Assembly: GCA_001247695.2 (NCBI GenBank)
Contig: LGRX02025860.1
Coordinates: 1-62,357 of the forward strand
DNA: 62,357 nt
DNA from: Cymbomonas tetramitiformis
Lineage: Eukaryota; Chlorophyta; Pyramimonadophyceae; Pyramimonadales; Pyramimonadaceae
Reading direction: 5' to 3'
Below, piece by piece: positions 9,926 to 20,602 of the stretch. How positions within the stretch are numbered: the stretch's first letter is position 1; the number at the start of each line of letters is the position of its first letter. A model generated the notes under the pieces. The model was not told the DNA's origin, did not search any database, and worked only from the letters and a program-made list of their open reading frames with translations. The position numbers and the translations under genes were made by a program.

Positions 9926-12239
9926 GAGCGCTGGACGCTATCAGTTGGTACTGGGAGAAGATTCACCGCTTCGCGAGGTAGTGCTGCAAGAAGCGCATGC
10001 ATCTGTTTCAGCTGGACACGCGGGCAGGGACAAAACTCTGGAACGAGTACTGCGACGCTTCTGGTGGAAAGGAGCGGCGGAAGATGTGGGACGCTGGGTC
10101 TCATCTTGCGCTATCTGTCAAGCAGTGCGACCGAGAAATTCCTACCCGGATGGATTGCTGAACCCCCACACTATTCCTACGCGACTATGGCAAGTGGTCA
10201 GTGTGGACTTTGTCACCGGACTCCCAGTCACGGCGCGGAATCACAATGCCTTTGCTACTTTCACTTGTAAGCTCAGCAAAATGGTTCACATTACCCCATT
10301 GAACTTCCAGGACAGCTCCGCTGAGGTTATAGCCCGAATCTACTTTGACCACATCTGGAAACTACATGGCACTCCTATGAAGATTGTCTCCGACCGGGAC
10401 TACCCTCGTTTTCAGGATACTATGTGGAAGGAGTTGATGAGACTTATGGGAACCAAAGTGGCCTCCACTACGCCTTACAACCCTCGTTCGGACGGACAAG
10501 CTGAACATACCAACCGCGTAGTAGAAGACATGCTACGGTCTTTCGTAGGCAGCAATCCGGAGGACTGGGACTTGTGGTGTGCTAACGTAGAGTTCGCCAT
10601 AAACGATACGCGGAGCGATGTAACTGGCTTTACCCCGTTTGAGTTGGTTTTGGGGCACTCTCCTATGTCGCAGCTGGACCTGTTCCTGCAAGCGGCTGCG
10701 GGACAACACTCCAAGCGTAAGGGTGGAAAACGTACCGCACATGAGATGGCTAGTAAATTCGCGGCTCAACTGGAGGACGCCCGCACTAAGCTGGAACTGG
10801 CGCAGCAACGCCAGCGACATCAGTTTGACCAGCGTCACACCGCCAAATCCTTTCAGTTGGGAGACTTGGTCTGGGTAGATGCCAAACATCTCACTGAAAA
10901 TATCATGAACCGCGAATCCTTCAGGAAGCTGGGACCTCGCTGGCACGGGCCATTACCCATCACCGAGAGGTTCTTCAGTGACCAGCAGCGAGAGCTACCC
11001 GAAATTGACAGAGGCGCCCCGGTGGCTTATCGGCTCAAGTTGCCCCCTAAGTGGCGTATCCACGACGTCTTTGCGCAGCATCGCCTCAAGGAATACCGCA
11101 CCGCGGATGAAGCTTTTGCGCTGCGTCGGCAAACACCTACTCCTGCCAAGGTTCTCGTGGATGGACAATCCCAGACACATGTGTCTAAGATTCTGGCTCG
11201 AAGAGTGAAACCTACGAGAGGAGGTAAGGAAGTAGAAGAATTTCTGGTTCGCTGGACTGGGTACTCTAATGCTCATGACTCCTGGAAGACTCGCGAGTCG
11301 TTGAACTACGGGGGTGAACTCGAACAGCTCACAGAGTTTGAACAACTGAGACTATCCCGAGAAGGACAAGCCCGCAAAAAAGCCTTACAGGAGGTCAGAA
11401 TGCAGCGGAAGCAAAGGCGGGAAAGCGCCAGAGCTCTAACCTTCCTGGACACCTCTGATGAAGGGGAACCCCCTTCTCTGGACAACTGCCTACCTTGGGA
11501 ACAATACTGTCGCTCCTCTGACGCCTTTGTGACGCATCTGGCTCTTCTGGACTCTGTGGTCTCGACACGCGAGTTGCGACTACTAGTACTTTTCAGTGGT
11601 ACAGGTAGTGTGGAGAGAAGTTTCCTGTCATGTTATCCGAAGAGTACCGTGGTCACCGTAGATCATGATCCTCGCTGGCAACCTACCTACGCTGAGAAGG
11701 TTCAGGACTGGGACTTCAAGCGTTACGCGCCTGGTTACTTTGACGTCATCTGGGCTAGCCCACCGTGCACAGAATACAGTCAGGCTAAGACCACTGGGGT
11801 GCGACAACTGCGACAGGCTGATGCTTGTGTACGCCGTACGCTCCAAATTTTCGACTTCCTCAAACCCAAGCATTGGTTTATGGAAAATCCGATGGGCAGG
11901 TTTCCCTTTGCGTTGCGATTTCGACCTGTAGTTCGCCGGTTACCTACTCCGTTGTATTGCTCTTACTGTATGTATGGCACTGGCTACCGCAAGCCTACTT
12001 GCATCTGGACACAGTCGCCTCCTCCAGTGGACCTGCGGTACTGTACGATGGATACTCCTTGTCTTCACCAACAGACGCTGGGATCACATCCGGAAACTGC
12101 TCAACTGGGGCCTCATCCTGGGCAACAAGGAGCGGGAGTCTCCGCTGCTGTATACCCTCTGCCCTCTGGATTGCTTCGCCAACTCTTCGAGCACCTGTTC
12201 GATCAGAAAAGCATATCACGCATCCATAAGCATGGCTGA
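9926..12239 (+). CDS. Gypsy pol: integrase, chromodomain and C5-type DNA methyltransferase
   Basis: This is the last part of the polyprotein. An H2C2 zinc finger (H..H..CAIC, 9990-10110) leads into the integrase core with D in VDFVTG (near 10205), D in VSDRD (near 10390) and E in GQAEHTNR (near 10500). A chromodomain follows at about 11185-11310 (FLVRWTGYSNAHDSW), expected to steer integration to marked chromatin. Then a cytosine-C5 methyltransferase-like domain begins near 11575. It shows LFSGTGSVE (motif I, SAM binding), SPPCTEYS near 11755 (motif IV, catalytic Cys) and MENP near 11880 (motif VI, usually ENV). A C-terminal target-recognition half is present but short. The frame ends in TGA at 12237. 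Integrase and chromodomain are certain; methyltransferase specificity is inferred. Confidence 0.88.
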
Positions 12240-12299
12240 TCTGTGTCTGGATCTTAGCTGCTGTACAAATGACTCTGAGTTATCATCTCTTTGTACTAA

Positions 12300-13329
12300 C
12301 AAGCTAAGAGGGGAGGAGTTGTGCCAGGGAACACTAGCCATGCCAAGCCATTCGATTGGCATATTGTATTTACGCGTACTGGGGCAGCGAAATGGCAATG
12401 GGCTCGGAAGGGGACTCCTGAGCCATTGACTTCGTACTATGGGGAGCGAAAGCCTGGGCTCGATTATAGCTGGCAGCATATTATCGTCCACCCTTCTGGT
12501 GCGCTACGCCGCTGGGAGCGTAATAGGAGCGGCGGCTGGTTTCTGGAAGACGCCACTATAGTGAAGGCGCCGGTAGCGCCATTCTCATTACCGCTCAGCG
12601 TTGCGTACAATCAGACGAGTGTGAAACGTGACGATGATGACTATCGTGGAATTCCATACACGGGGCGTAAGTCTGTACAATCGACGCCTACGAACAGTGA
12701 CGATTCGGGTACAGGCGCTGTGACCTGGAGTAAGGAGAAGCTACCAGATTCGGATGACCCTGATGACGCGAGTGTCATAGACAGTAAGGAGAAGCTACCC
12801 GATTCGGATGACAAGGATGGCGCGGGTGTCACAGACAGTAAGCATGACATGGATACTGCCAGTCCGAAATGGGAGCCTGCCTCGCCTGAATATGATGACA
12901 CCGAGGATGACGTCAGCGAGTTCGATGACTTGGTAGCTGACGATGCCGAAGAACAAGCTGAAGCTAGAAAGTTGAAGAGACTGGGACTGCAGTTGATCAT
13001 GGATGATAAGGGTGAACTTATCTGGGTGCCAAAGGGCACTTCCCCGACCTCACCCGTTCAGCCAGAGGATCGAGCCTATCACCGAGCAGAAGTCTGAGGC
13101 CATATCTGAGGATACCCCAGCCTCTGTGGTGGAGACTGTTCAAGTACCATCGAAGGAACCAGCTGGGGTGTCCGAAGAGACGAAGAGGCAACCCAGGAAA
13201 TATCCTGCCTGTTGGACTGCTGAGTACATAACTCATTTGAAATGCACCTTAAGCAGTGACAGTGATGACGAAGAAGTGCTTGACGTGGCTCCTCGTAGGA
13301 AGAAGGCAAAGACCAGCAAGGGGCAATGA
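12300..13329 (+). pseudogene. Acidic ORF in the gypsy 3' region, apparently frameshifted
   Basis: A frame open from 12300 to 13097 has no early ATG. It encodes an acidic Ser/Asp-rich protein with two SKEKLPDSDD repeats near 12735 and 12785. A second frame (about 13050-13329) carries on in style and ends in a basic stretch (PRRKKAKTSK) resembling a nuclear localisation signal. A single frameshift near 13075 would join them. I recognise no family. If the LTR limits are right, the ORF lies wholly within the LTR. It could instead be a decayed third gene or captured host sequence. Confidence 0.35.
12307..12319 (+). promoter_or_regulatory. Polypurine tract of the gypsy element
   Basis: A purine run (AGAGGGGAGGAG) sits just before TGTGCCAGGG, the likely LTR start. 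It would prime plus-strand cDNA synthesis. Confidence 0.6.
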
Positions 13330-13609
13330 AATCAACTGTCTTGATTAGGATTGTCCAAATGCAGATTCTCTGATTAGGATTTGTATAGGTGGCAGATGAT
13401 GATATGCTAGCCGACATGGGACAGATCGATTAGAGATATGAACTGCGCGCCTTGAAAGTATAAGACTTGAATTCTGCCCATTTGGAGGCTGTTCTAACTT
13501 GAAGTAACTATTTGGAGGAGCTGTTGCTCAACCTGTTAATTTACTGGTCAATCTTTCCTGCCATAAAGATATTGCAATTGCTTGAATTGTAGCCTTGTTC
13601 ACTTGTGCA
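12320..13609 (+). repeat. Candidate 3' LTR of the gypsy element
   Basis: It starts TGTGCCAGGG after a polypurine tract and could end ACTTGTGCA where PAT-type coding sequence begins. A TATAAG string at about 13460 is a possible promoter element. The 5' LTR lies outside the window, so the limits cannot be checked here. Confidence 0.5.
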
Positions 13610-13610
13610 T

Positions 13611-14936
13611 ATTGGCATAGGCATAGACCTGGAGGGGGGGGTCCTGTTCGTGCCTGAGAAGGCTCTGAACAAGATCCGTGTTTGTGTGTCAGACTTGTTG
13701 AGGCTGTTTCATAGGCTGCCTCTGAGGCTTGTAGCCAAGTTTGCAGGCTTGGTCAATGCCCAGTGGTTTGTGCTAGGGGGTGTCACTAGGCTGTTTGCTA
13801 GGGCGGCTGTGGTGCTCATTGCTGACACCTTGACTTGGGGCTCGTGGGCTTCTCACGTCCCGGGCTCTGATGCTCTCCGGGCAGAGCTTGAGTTTTGGCT
13901 GACTGACGGCTTCCGTAGGCACCAGAGAGGCATTTGGGAGCCCAGGGGGGCGGGGCTCCAGCTGGAGACGGTCCATGCGGACACCTCTGAGGTGGCATGG
14001 GGCTCCTGGCTGGAGCAGTCTTTAGGGGGACCTGAGCTGCTTGGCCACAGTTATCTGACCATGTCAGACAGACTGAAGTCATCCACTCTCAGGGAGCTCC
14101 GGGGCATTTTTGACTCTCTCCGGGCATTTGATGTTGCTGGGAGGCTGAGAGGGAAGAGGGTGCTTGTCATTTGTGACAACCAGGCTGTGCATTTTGTCAT
14201 GGAGTCTGGCAGTAGGCATGAGGAGCTCCAGGAGCTGGCATTAGCGGTGCATGGTTTCTGTGCTGACCACGGGGTGGTTTTGTCCTCCCTTTGGATATCC
14301 AGGGAGTTTGAGACCCGGGCTGATGCCCTCTCCAAGATCAGAGACCATGATGACTGGATGGTCAACCCGGCAATCTTTCGGTGGGCTGACCCGTGGATTG
14401 CCGGGGGGTGGAGGCACACCCGGGACAGGTTTGCAACCGATAAGAATTGTCTTGTTTTTGATAGTGCAGGTGCCCCGTCTTTCAACAGTGCTTGGCACTG
14501 TCCAGGTACGTCTGGGGTTGACACCTTCAGTCAGACGGATTGGCGGGAGCACGTCAACTGGTGCAACCCGCCTTTTCGGATGATCGGGAGGCTCCTGCTG
14601 TTTCTGCAGGCTGAGAGGGCTGCAGCCTCCATTGTGGCCCCGGTCTGGACTTTCCAGCCGTGGTGGGTCTTGCTGTGTCCCGACGGGGTTCACTTGGCAG
14701 ACTGTGTGGTGCAGTGGGCGGAGCTCCAGCCTTCTGCGGACACCTTCCTCCCTGGCCTCGGGAGGGCCAATGAGGGGGGGGTGGGCCTGCCGGATTTTCG
14801 GGTCCTCCTCTTGCGGGTCTCCTTCGATGAGAGGGAGCCTGCGGGCCCCGGTCCCCGCTGTACCTTGGGAGGTTGCAGGGCTTGTGACTGGGGTAGGGGT
14901 ATGAGATGGGGGCTGCCTTTCATGCAGGCATCGTAG
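13611..14936 (+). CDS. PAT-like RT C-terminus, RNase H and Dam-like methyltransferase
   Basis: The frame opens at the RT thumb (GIGIDLEGG at about 13613). The catalytic RT core is absent, so this copy is truncated. RNase H follows with D in VHADTSEVAWGSW (near 13975), E in STLRELRGIF (near 14080), D in ICDNQAVHFV (near 14170) and D in TRADALS (near 14315). The methyltransferase-like domain holds WCNPPF at about 14561-14579, preceded by VDTF and followed by APVW and WW residues. In the family this domain is standard, although its biochemical role is unproven. The frame overlaps the recombinase by 31 nt in another frame, a usual arrangement. Confidence 0.8.
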   Translation: MGIGIDLEGGVLFVPEKALNKIRVCVSDLLRLFHRLPLRLVAKFAGLVNAQWFVLGGVTRLFARAAVVLIADTLTWGSWASHVPGSDALRAELEFWLTDGFRRHQRGIWEPRGAGLQLETVHADTSEVAWGSWLEQSLGGPELLGHSYLTMSDRLKSSTLRELRGIFDSLRAFDVAGRLRGKRVLVICDNQAVHFVMESGSRHEELQELALAVHGFCADHGVVLSSLWISREFETRADALSKIRDHDDWMVNPAIFRWADPWIAGGWRHTRDRFATDKNCLVFDSAGAPSFNSAWHCPGTSGVDTFSQTDWREHVNWCNPPFRMIGRLLLFLQAERAAASIVAPVWTFQPWWVLLCPDGVHLADCVVQWAELQPSADTFLPGLGRANEGGVGLPDFRVLLLRVSFDEREPAGPGPRCTLGGCRACDWGRGMRWGLPFMQAS

Positions 14937-16143
14937 GCACTGGGGAGCAGTGGGCTGGGCTGCAGTTCTCCGTGACGGACCCGCTGGAGATGCAGCTGCG
15001 GGCAGACATGCTGTTGGCGGTGTCTGGCACCCGTGAGGCTAGCACCATGCGGGGCTACTCTCGGGTGTTCGTGCGGTACCAGGCCTTCTGTCAGGACCGT
15101 GACCCGCCCAGGGTGCCTGTTCCTGCCGACCCGGTCACGGTGGCTATGTACTTGCAGTACATAGCCAATGCGGCCAGGACGTTCTCTGTGGTGAAGACCG
15201 CTTCGGCTATGGTCTTCACTGCTCATGACTTGGCTCTGGTCCCGGCGGACCGGAATCCCACTTCTCATCGGCTGGTGGCCGCGGTACGGGAGGCGGCTCA
15301 CAGGAGGCTGGGGGACAGGCGGCTCAACAGGAAGGAGCCGCTGGAGTTTGCATTCGTGCAGAGTGGTGCCCGTTGCTGGTTGATGCTGGGAGGGGTCACT
15401 CGGCAGATGTTTGCTACACTGGGTTTGGGCATGTGGACAGGCTTTTGGCGGTATGACTGTGCGGAGAAGGTGAGGCTGCGGGATATGAAGTTCTGTGAGA
15501 CCCACATGACCACCTTCCTGGAGAAGCGGAAGACGGACAAGTACAAGTATGGTCAGTTGGTGGAGGTTGCCCGGGCGGCGGAGGGGCAGCCTATGTGCCC
15601 AGTGGAGGTCAGTCAGAGGTGGGTTGACACCCAGATTGCACGGGGAGTGCAGCCCGATGAACCACTGTTTCAGCAGATTGATGGCAGGCGGTTTCAGCGG
15701 GACCCGTCGGCTGACTGCCTGACGGGGAAGAGGCTGGATTATCCTCAGCTGCGGAGGTACCTGTTCAGGATGCTTGGTGAGGCCTCTGGGCTGGACCCCG
15801 AGGCTCTGAGGCAGCTGTATGGGACCCAGTCCCTGCGGTCTGGTGGGGCCACGGCGGTGGCTGCGGCTGACCAGGTTACTGATTTCGAGTTCAATCAGTA
15901 CGGAGGCTGGAGCTCGCGTCGGCGGCTGCGGCCACCTACAAGGCTACCAACCTCAACCGCAGGCTGGCGGTGTCCAGAAGCATGCCCCATGCTCAGCAGA
16001 GTAGGCGGCCCTTCTTGCCTGATTGCTTGATTTGCTGCCATGCATTGTACGTGCACTGCTTTGTGGTGATCTTTGTGTGCTTGCACCGGCCGGGTTTCCA
16101 TTCACATATGTGTCATATGTGTCATGCAAGCTGGGCTATGTAG
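14906..16143 (+). pseudogene. Tyrosine recombinase of the PAT-like element, frameshifted near its end
   Basis: The N-terminal SAM-like part and the catalytic half are recognisable. An Arg lies in the GFWRYDCAEKVRLRDM block near 15445, with LRSGGAT near 15835 (RxxG box) and the GGW block near 15900. One base appears deleted at about 15915. The tyrosine block (TYKATN, Tyr codon at 15937-15939) and the tail to 16143 are therefore in the next frame, and the unshifted frame ends in unrelated residues at 16030. The enzyme would integrate circular cDNA without target duplication. The break should abolish activity. Confidence 0.8.
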
Positions 16144-16162
16144 CCGCAGCTGATTAGAAAAC
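16082..16162 (+). repeat. Split direct repeat, copy B1 of the PAT-like element
   Basis: These 81 bp are identical to 20486-20566. They contain two ATGTGTCAT strings and overlap the end of the recombinase frame. Confidence 0.85.
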
Positions 16163-16896
16163 TGATGGTTTTCTGATCAGTGTAGTATGACAGGCAGTAT
16201 GACTGTCATACGGAGCAGATCTGAAAACTGAGGTTTTCTGATCAGTCGGAGGCCTAAGAGGCCAGCAACGGGACTGAGAAGGCTTCTTGCCGTGTTACTG
16301 TGAGTGTGTGGACTTTCCCACCCGCCCTCCCTTGTGCTTCAGGTACGGATGTGGAGAGGCCGCTTTCAGTGCAGGAGCTGCAGGACTTGGAGGACCTGGA
16401 GCAGCTGGGCTCTGAGCTGGAGGCTGTGCAGATCCGGCCCGCAGAGGGGCAGTCGGCTCATTAGAGTGTAGGTAGAGGAGACTAGGACCTGTGCCTGTTC
16501 AGTGCCGACCGTTGTGATGAGAGGTGGCTACAGTTATCCTTCGATGGGGGGCTGCGAAGCTGCCTCATGCTGCTTCTCATCTAGGCATTGTTCAGTAGGC
16601 TTTGCTAGGTGATGGCTTTGTTATTGCTGTCATGCCTGACTCTGTGCTGGAGCGGACAATTATGCTTTTTGAGGGTTTCAGCCCTAGCATAGCATTTTAG
16701 GTCCATAGTCTGTACTCTTTAGGAAAATGATAGTATTTGCGGGCCTCAGTCCTTTGGCACGAGGGGCATGTGCCCGCATGCAGAAGGCTGGGGTCGGCAG
16801 TCGGGTCGAGGGACCCTGATTCCTGTCTGACGGGAGTCCTTGGTTTGTGGCACTTCTTGATTTTTCGTATTATTATTTTTTGTAATTCCACACGCA
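16163..16896 (+). other. Non-coding 3' segment of the PAT-like element (candidate A2 repeat)
   Basis: I see no gene. Two hairpins lie near the start (arms AGAAAAC/GTTTTCT at about 16155-16185, and TGAAAAC/GTTTTCTGA at about 16220-16245). In the split-direct-repeat model this is A2; its partner A1 would be at the missing 5' end. Confidence 0.5.
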
Positions 16897-16901
16897 GTGC
16901 A

Positions 16902-17160
16902 TGCTGAAATCTGTATAGGCAGCCCTGACCGGGAGTCCCGGTGCAGGCCCCTATGACAGATTCCTAGGTAGCCAACACTGGACCGTGACTGATCCGTAAG
17001 CCAGTGCTGTGACACACCGAGTGTCACAGGTAGCTAGACTCGAGACCGTTCCGACTCCGTGACCGTTCCGGGTATATATAGCTTAGGGTTTATTTCTTAT
17101 ACGAGTTTATCTATATTGGTTCACTGACTGTCTGATATCTTGAACCGGGATATTCCAGTA
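16902..17160 (+). repeat. 5' LTR of A1
   Basis: It starts TGCTGAAATC and ends TTCCAGTA. A 23-nt inverted repeat (CTGTGACAC/GTGTCACAG) is at 17007-17029, and a TATATA string at about 17075 is a possible promoter. The leader directly after it reads GGTCGTGGACCC, a possible primer-binding region. Confidence 0.9.
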
Positions 17161-17312
17161 GGTCGTGGACCCATTCCACGCTATTTTCCACAGCTAATTT
17201 GGCCATGATTGGCTAAAACAGCCGCTTTGAGAGGTGGTGCGCGACGGCGCGTTTGGGTACGCACGGGAAATTTGAGATGAGCGGTTTGCGGTGAGCGTCT
17301 TGAGCCGCAGCT

Positions 17313-19900
17313 ATGGGGATTCGACCTGGACCGGGCCTAGTCGACGCAATGTTCATTTACGGTATTACGCTTGCCCTGATCCCGCTTGCTACCGATTTTT
17401 GGGCTGGTGGCTATAGCACCTTCGACTTCGACGACGTCTTCCAGTGCCCCTCGCTCGCATGGCCCTACCTCTCTTTCCGTAACTGTGGCGTCGCATCTTC
17501 CCCACGACATTACCCGAACGTGCCCCGGCGTACCACCTCCCATCAGGCTTTCAGAGTTATGGGTGTTTCCACACGAGCGAAACGGTCCCTCACGAGGGAC
17601 TCCGACATCGACGCCTCGCTGAGGCTCACTGACGCGGTTCGCAACACGCCGACGGCTAGATCACCGGCTGTTACGAACCCCGACCCTACTTCCAACACCG
17701 ACGCCGACGTTGCGACGAGGAAGTATCTGCAGGAGCAGTCCAAGCTTGTGGACGAGGTCTACAAGGGGCGGCTCCATCGGACATGGGCCAAGCTCAAGGG
17801 TATCCGCGAGCAGGATATCCTTGGCGACAAGAAGCATTATTTCAGCGGCACTACTGACGCGGGTCTCCTCTCCGATGTGGTGGTTCAGCTACGTGCGGAG
17901 TTTGAGTCCGCTGGGCTAGACCTCGTCTCGTTCGACCTTGACGACCCCCAGGCTCTGGTGGTGGGCAAAGTGAACGCGCCCTGTTGTACGACGTACTTGG
18001 GCTTATCATCGAGAAGCACAGCAACGCCCACGTCTGGCTTACGGGTACGGACGCGTCTGCCGACCGAGATGGACGGCGTGCGCTGGTGGACATCGTGAAG
18101 CGCAGCGTACCAGTGGCGTTGCGAGAGTCCTTCCAGCAGGAGCATGCCGCGCTTAGTTATCCCGCGAACGTTGACCCGCAGCCGATTTTGGCTCGGGAAC
18201 AACGTTTGGTGCGGGATAACAAGGCCGCCGACTGGACCCCCACCGAGGCCACCAGGAAGCTCAGCCTCTACAGCCGGCTTGACCCGGTGTTCTACGCCGC
18301 GGTCAAGGTGCGTTACCCCATGGTGGCCGATCTCGCGGCGGTTTCCCTCGGTGCTCTGCGCTCTCTGGTTGTAGAGATTTATCAGGCGTGGGCGCAGACG
18401 GACGTTGGGAAGGCCGTCGTGGCCAAGCCCGCAGGTGGTGGCGCGTCGGCTCTGCTCACCAGCAGCGAGCACCAGGTACTACTGGACAAGATCAAAGAGT
18501 TGACCGAGCTGGTACAGCGGCAGTGCGGGGCGGCTCCGCCGGTGGTGCAGGCTCAGCAGCGGGATCCGCCGCAGCGGCAGCACGGGCAGCGCCGGCAGCA
18601 GCAGCGCGGGCAGTCACCGCGGGGCTTCCGCATGGGGGTCCAATCCCCACCGGCGGTGGGCTACGATCGTGACGAGCAGCGGGCTAAGCCGCTGTGTACC
18701 CGCTGCAAGAAGACTGGTAAGGACCTTTATCATTTCTACCGCGACTGCCCGCTTGGCGGTCGCCAACATTCCCCCACCTCGGCCGCGGCTTTCTGTATCC
18801 CCATCGACGACGAGGATGCGGAGGGCGTGCATGCCCTCGCCATGTGTGCTGTCTTTCAGGAGGCGGCGGATGATGGAGCTGAGGCCTTTGCCCGCGCGGC
18901 GACGGTGTACGGTCCGCCAGCGGTGCTGTGCGGGGGCGTTGTGGGAGGCATCGACGTGTCGGCCTACGGCTTCTCCGTTGACGCGGTGACACCGGTGGCG
19001 GAGACGTCCGGTGACGACATCCTGCAGCGGCTGGACGACCTCGCGGCGGAGGTCAACGCGGCGGTAGAGCCTAAGGTACATTACACTCACGCCTCTTTCC
19101 CGCCGCCTGGGGGCATTGCGACGCAGGCTTCGGCTCTGGTGTGTGACACTGCAAGCGCAGGTATCACACCAGAGGAGCAGGTTCCGGCAGGTGGTGCGGC
19201 GGCATCGGCATCCGCCGTGCCGGCCCCTGCTATGCCTGTCTTGGAGAATGAGCAAGAGCTCCTGGAGCTCTACGGCTACGGCCCGCCCGTGTCCCTTCAA
19301 TCGACGCGGGTGACCACCACGGAGAAGTCCGGCGGTGAATTCGCGGGGGTTGTGGAAACTGTCAACCACGCCGCGGTTGCGCCGGTTGACTTGACCGGCT
19401 ACGACACCGACGACTACGAGGATTTTGCAGACGGCAGCTTCGCCGTCAAGCCGCGGGCTCCGGCCATCTCGGCCAATCATGCGTCAGAGCCCGCAGCCCA
19501 CGTGCCTGAGTCTGGTGGTGCTTCCCGCACCTACGGATGTGGCAAGCCGCCATGGGGCTTCCCCGCACACGCGGGCCCGTGGGGGTTTCCTTACTTTATC
19601 TCCCTCATTCTTTTCATCTCGATCATGGGTGTGGGGGCTGCCGCCTACACGGCGGCCAATGACATCGACTCTGTGCAGGTATCGGGTCGGGCTGCACCGC
19701 AGCCTGTGCTGTGCAGGGGGGATTTATGCATCTACACTGGTATATCCGAGCTGGACCCCGTCACTCTGGATGCAGTACTGCACTCCCTGGGTGCTGCGAC
19801 GGTGGTTCACCGGCCGCCTGACCCACTGGAGAGCAGTGCTGCAGGCTACTACCGTGAACATTGTGGTGGCGGTGCCCCTCTGGACTTTGACCCCGAGTAG
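17313..19900 (+). pseudogene. Gag-like protein of A1 with zinc knuckle and transmembrane segment, frameshifted
   Basis: The probable start is ATG 17559 (MGVSTRAK), conserved in the A2 copy; the frame is open back to 17313. A capsid-like helical region (to about 18400) ends in a frameshift at about 17975, where two extra bases move the reading to another frame. A Gln-rich basic linker, an atypical knuckle (CTRC...H..RDCPLGGR near 18690-18750), and a long acidic region with DTDDYEDFADG follow. A hydrophobic segment (FISLILFISIMGVG near 19590-19635) and a short tail end at 19900. The transmembrane segment is kept in A2. Gag is certain only by architecture; I see no family name. Confidence 0.6.
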
Positions 19901-20223
19901 CTTTCCTTCTGGCTCTGGCAGTGCACCACTATGGTGGTGTACTGAGATGTGCTTTGACCTCAACATGGTCTTCAATTTGGTTTATGCTTTACTTTGACAT
20001 CTACAATCTTCAATCTGGTTTGCTGCCACAGTGCTTTTCAGTAGTTTAGCAGGACCTGAGTGCCTGTATGTTTCTGCTCTTGTGCCGGCTAGAGGGTTTC
20101 AATTTGTGTATCAGAATAGCACAGTTGAATTAGCGGTTAGGTTTGTCACCCTAACTCCTACCCTAACTTGTCTCAACTTCTCTGACTTACCTGTCAGTCA
20201 CCACCCACAGTGCTGGGGTGGTG

Positions 20224-20484
20224 TGCTGAAATCTGTATAGGCAGCCCTGACCGGGAGTCCCGGTGCAGGCCCCTATGACAGATTCCTAGGTAGCCAACAC
20301 TGGACCGCGTGACTGATCCGTAAGCCTGTGCTGTGACACACCGAGTGTCACAGGTAGCTAGACTCGAGACCGTTCCGACTCCGTGACCGTTCCGGGTATA
20401 TCTAGCTTAGGGTTTATTTCTTATACGAGTTTATCTATATTGGTTCACCGACTGTCTGATATCTTGAACCGGGATATTCCAGTA
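20224..20484 (+). repeat. 3' LTR of A1
   Basis: A near-identical copy of 16902-17160, preceded by a G-rich tract (CTGGGGTGGTG) that can serve as polypurine tract. Confidence 0.9.
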
Positions 20485-20485
20485 G

Positions 20486-20566
20486 TGCACCGGCCGGGTT
20501 TCCATTCACATATGTGTCATATGTGTCATGCAAGCTGGGCTATGTAGCCGCAGCTGATTAGAAAAC
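20486..20566 (+). repeat. Split direct repeat, copy B2 of the PAT-like element
   Basis: Identical to 16082-16162. It directly follows the A1 insertion and marks the right end of the PAT-like element. Confidence 0.85.
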
Positions 20567-20602
20567 CAAGTTTCGCTATGAAAAATCGAACTCAACCACA
20601 AA

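Larger units (their letters stand above)
1..13609 (+). mobile_element. Ty3/gypsy chromovirus-like LTR retrotransposon, 5' end outside window
   Basis: One reading frame can be followed through the whole element once two inserted DNA elements are taken out. The order is gag zinc knuckle, protease, reverse transcriptase, RNase H, Dam-like methyltransferase, H2C2 zinc finger and integrase core, chromodomain, C5-type methyltransferase. RT-RNase H-integrase order is diagnostic of Ty3/gypsy, and the chromodomain after integrase marks the chromovirus branch. The 5' LTR and most of gag lie left of the window. The copy is dead: it has in-frame stops at 2717 and 6735 and insertions at 3956-5993 and 7736-9916. 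The right end near 13609 is inferred from where PAT-type coding sequence begins. Confidence 0.85.
16902..20484 (+). mobile_element. Gag-only LTR retrotransposon A1
   Basis: Direct repeats of about 260 bp bound one long gag-like frame. A 5-bp target duplication GTGCA flanks it (16897-16901, 20485-20489). No protease, RT or integrase is present, so it must be moved by another element's enzymes. A sister copy on the other strand lies at 51656-55386. Confidence 0.88.
13611..20566 (+). mobile_element. PAT/DIRS-type tyrosine-recombinase retroelement, 5'-truncated, split by element A1
   Basis: The coding order is RT remnant, RNase H, methyltransferase domain, tyrosine recombinase, as in DIRS-like elements. 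Downstream, an identical 81-bp segment occurs at 16082-16162 and 20486-20566 once A1 (16902-20484) is ignored. That matches the B1-A2-B2 end of split direct repeats found in PAT and Kangaroo-type elements, instead of the inverted repeats of DIRS1. The 5' part, including the RT catalytic core and the A1 repeat, is missing. Confidence 0.75.

Noticed and set aside
13611..16143. DIRS1-type element with inverted terminal repeats
   Set aside because: The repeated 81-bp segment is direct, not inverted, and encloses a non-coding block, which fits PAT-type split repeats better.
16902..20484. Autonomous retrotransposon with hidden pol
   Set aside because: The space between the LTRs is filled by one gag-like frame. 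No RT, integrase or protease motif is present in any frame.
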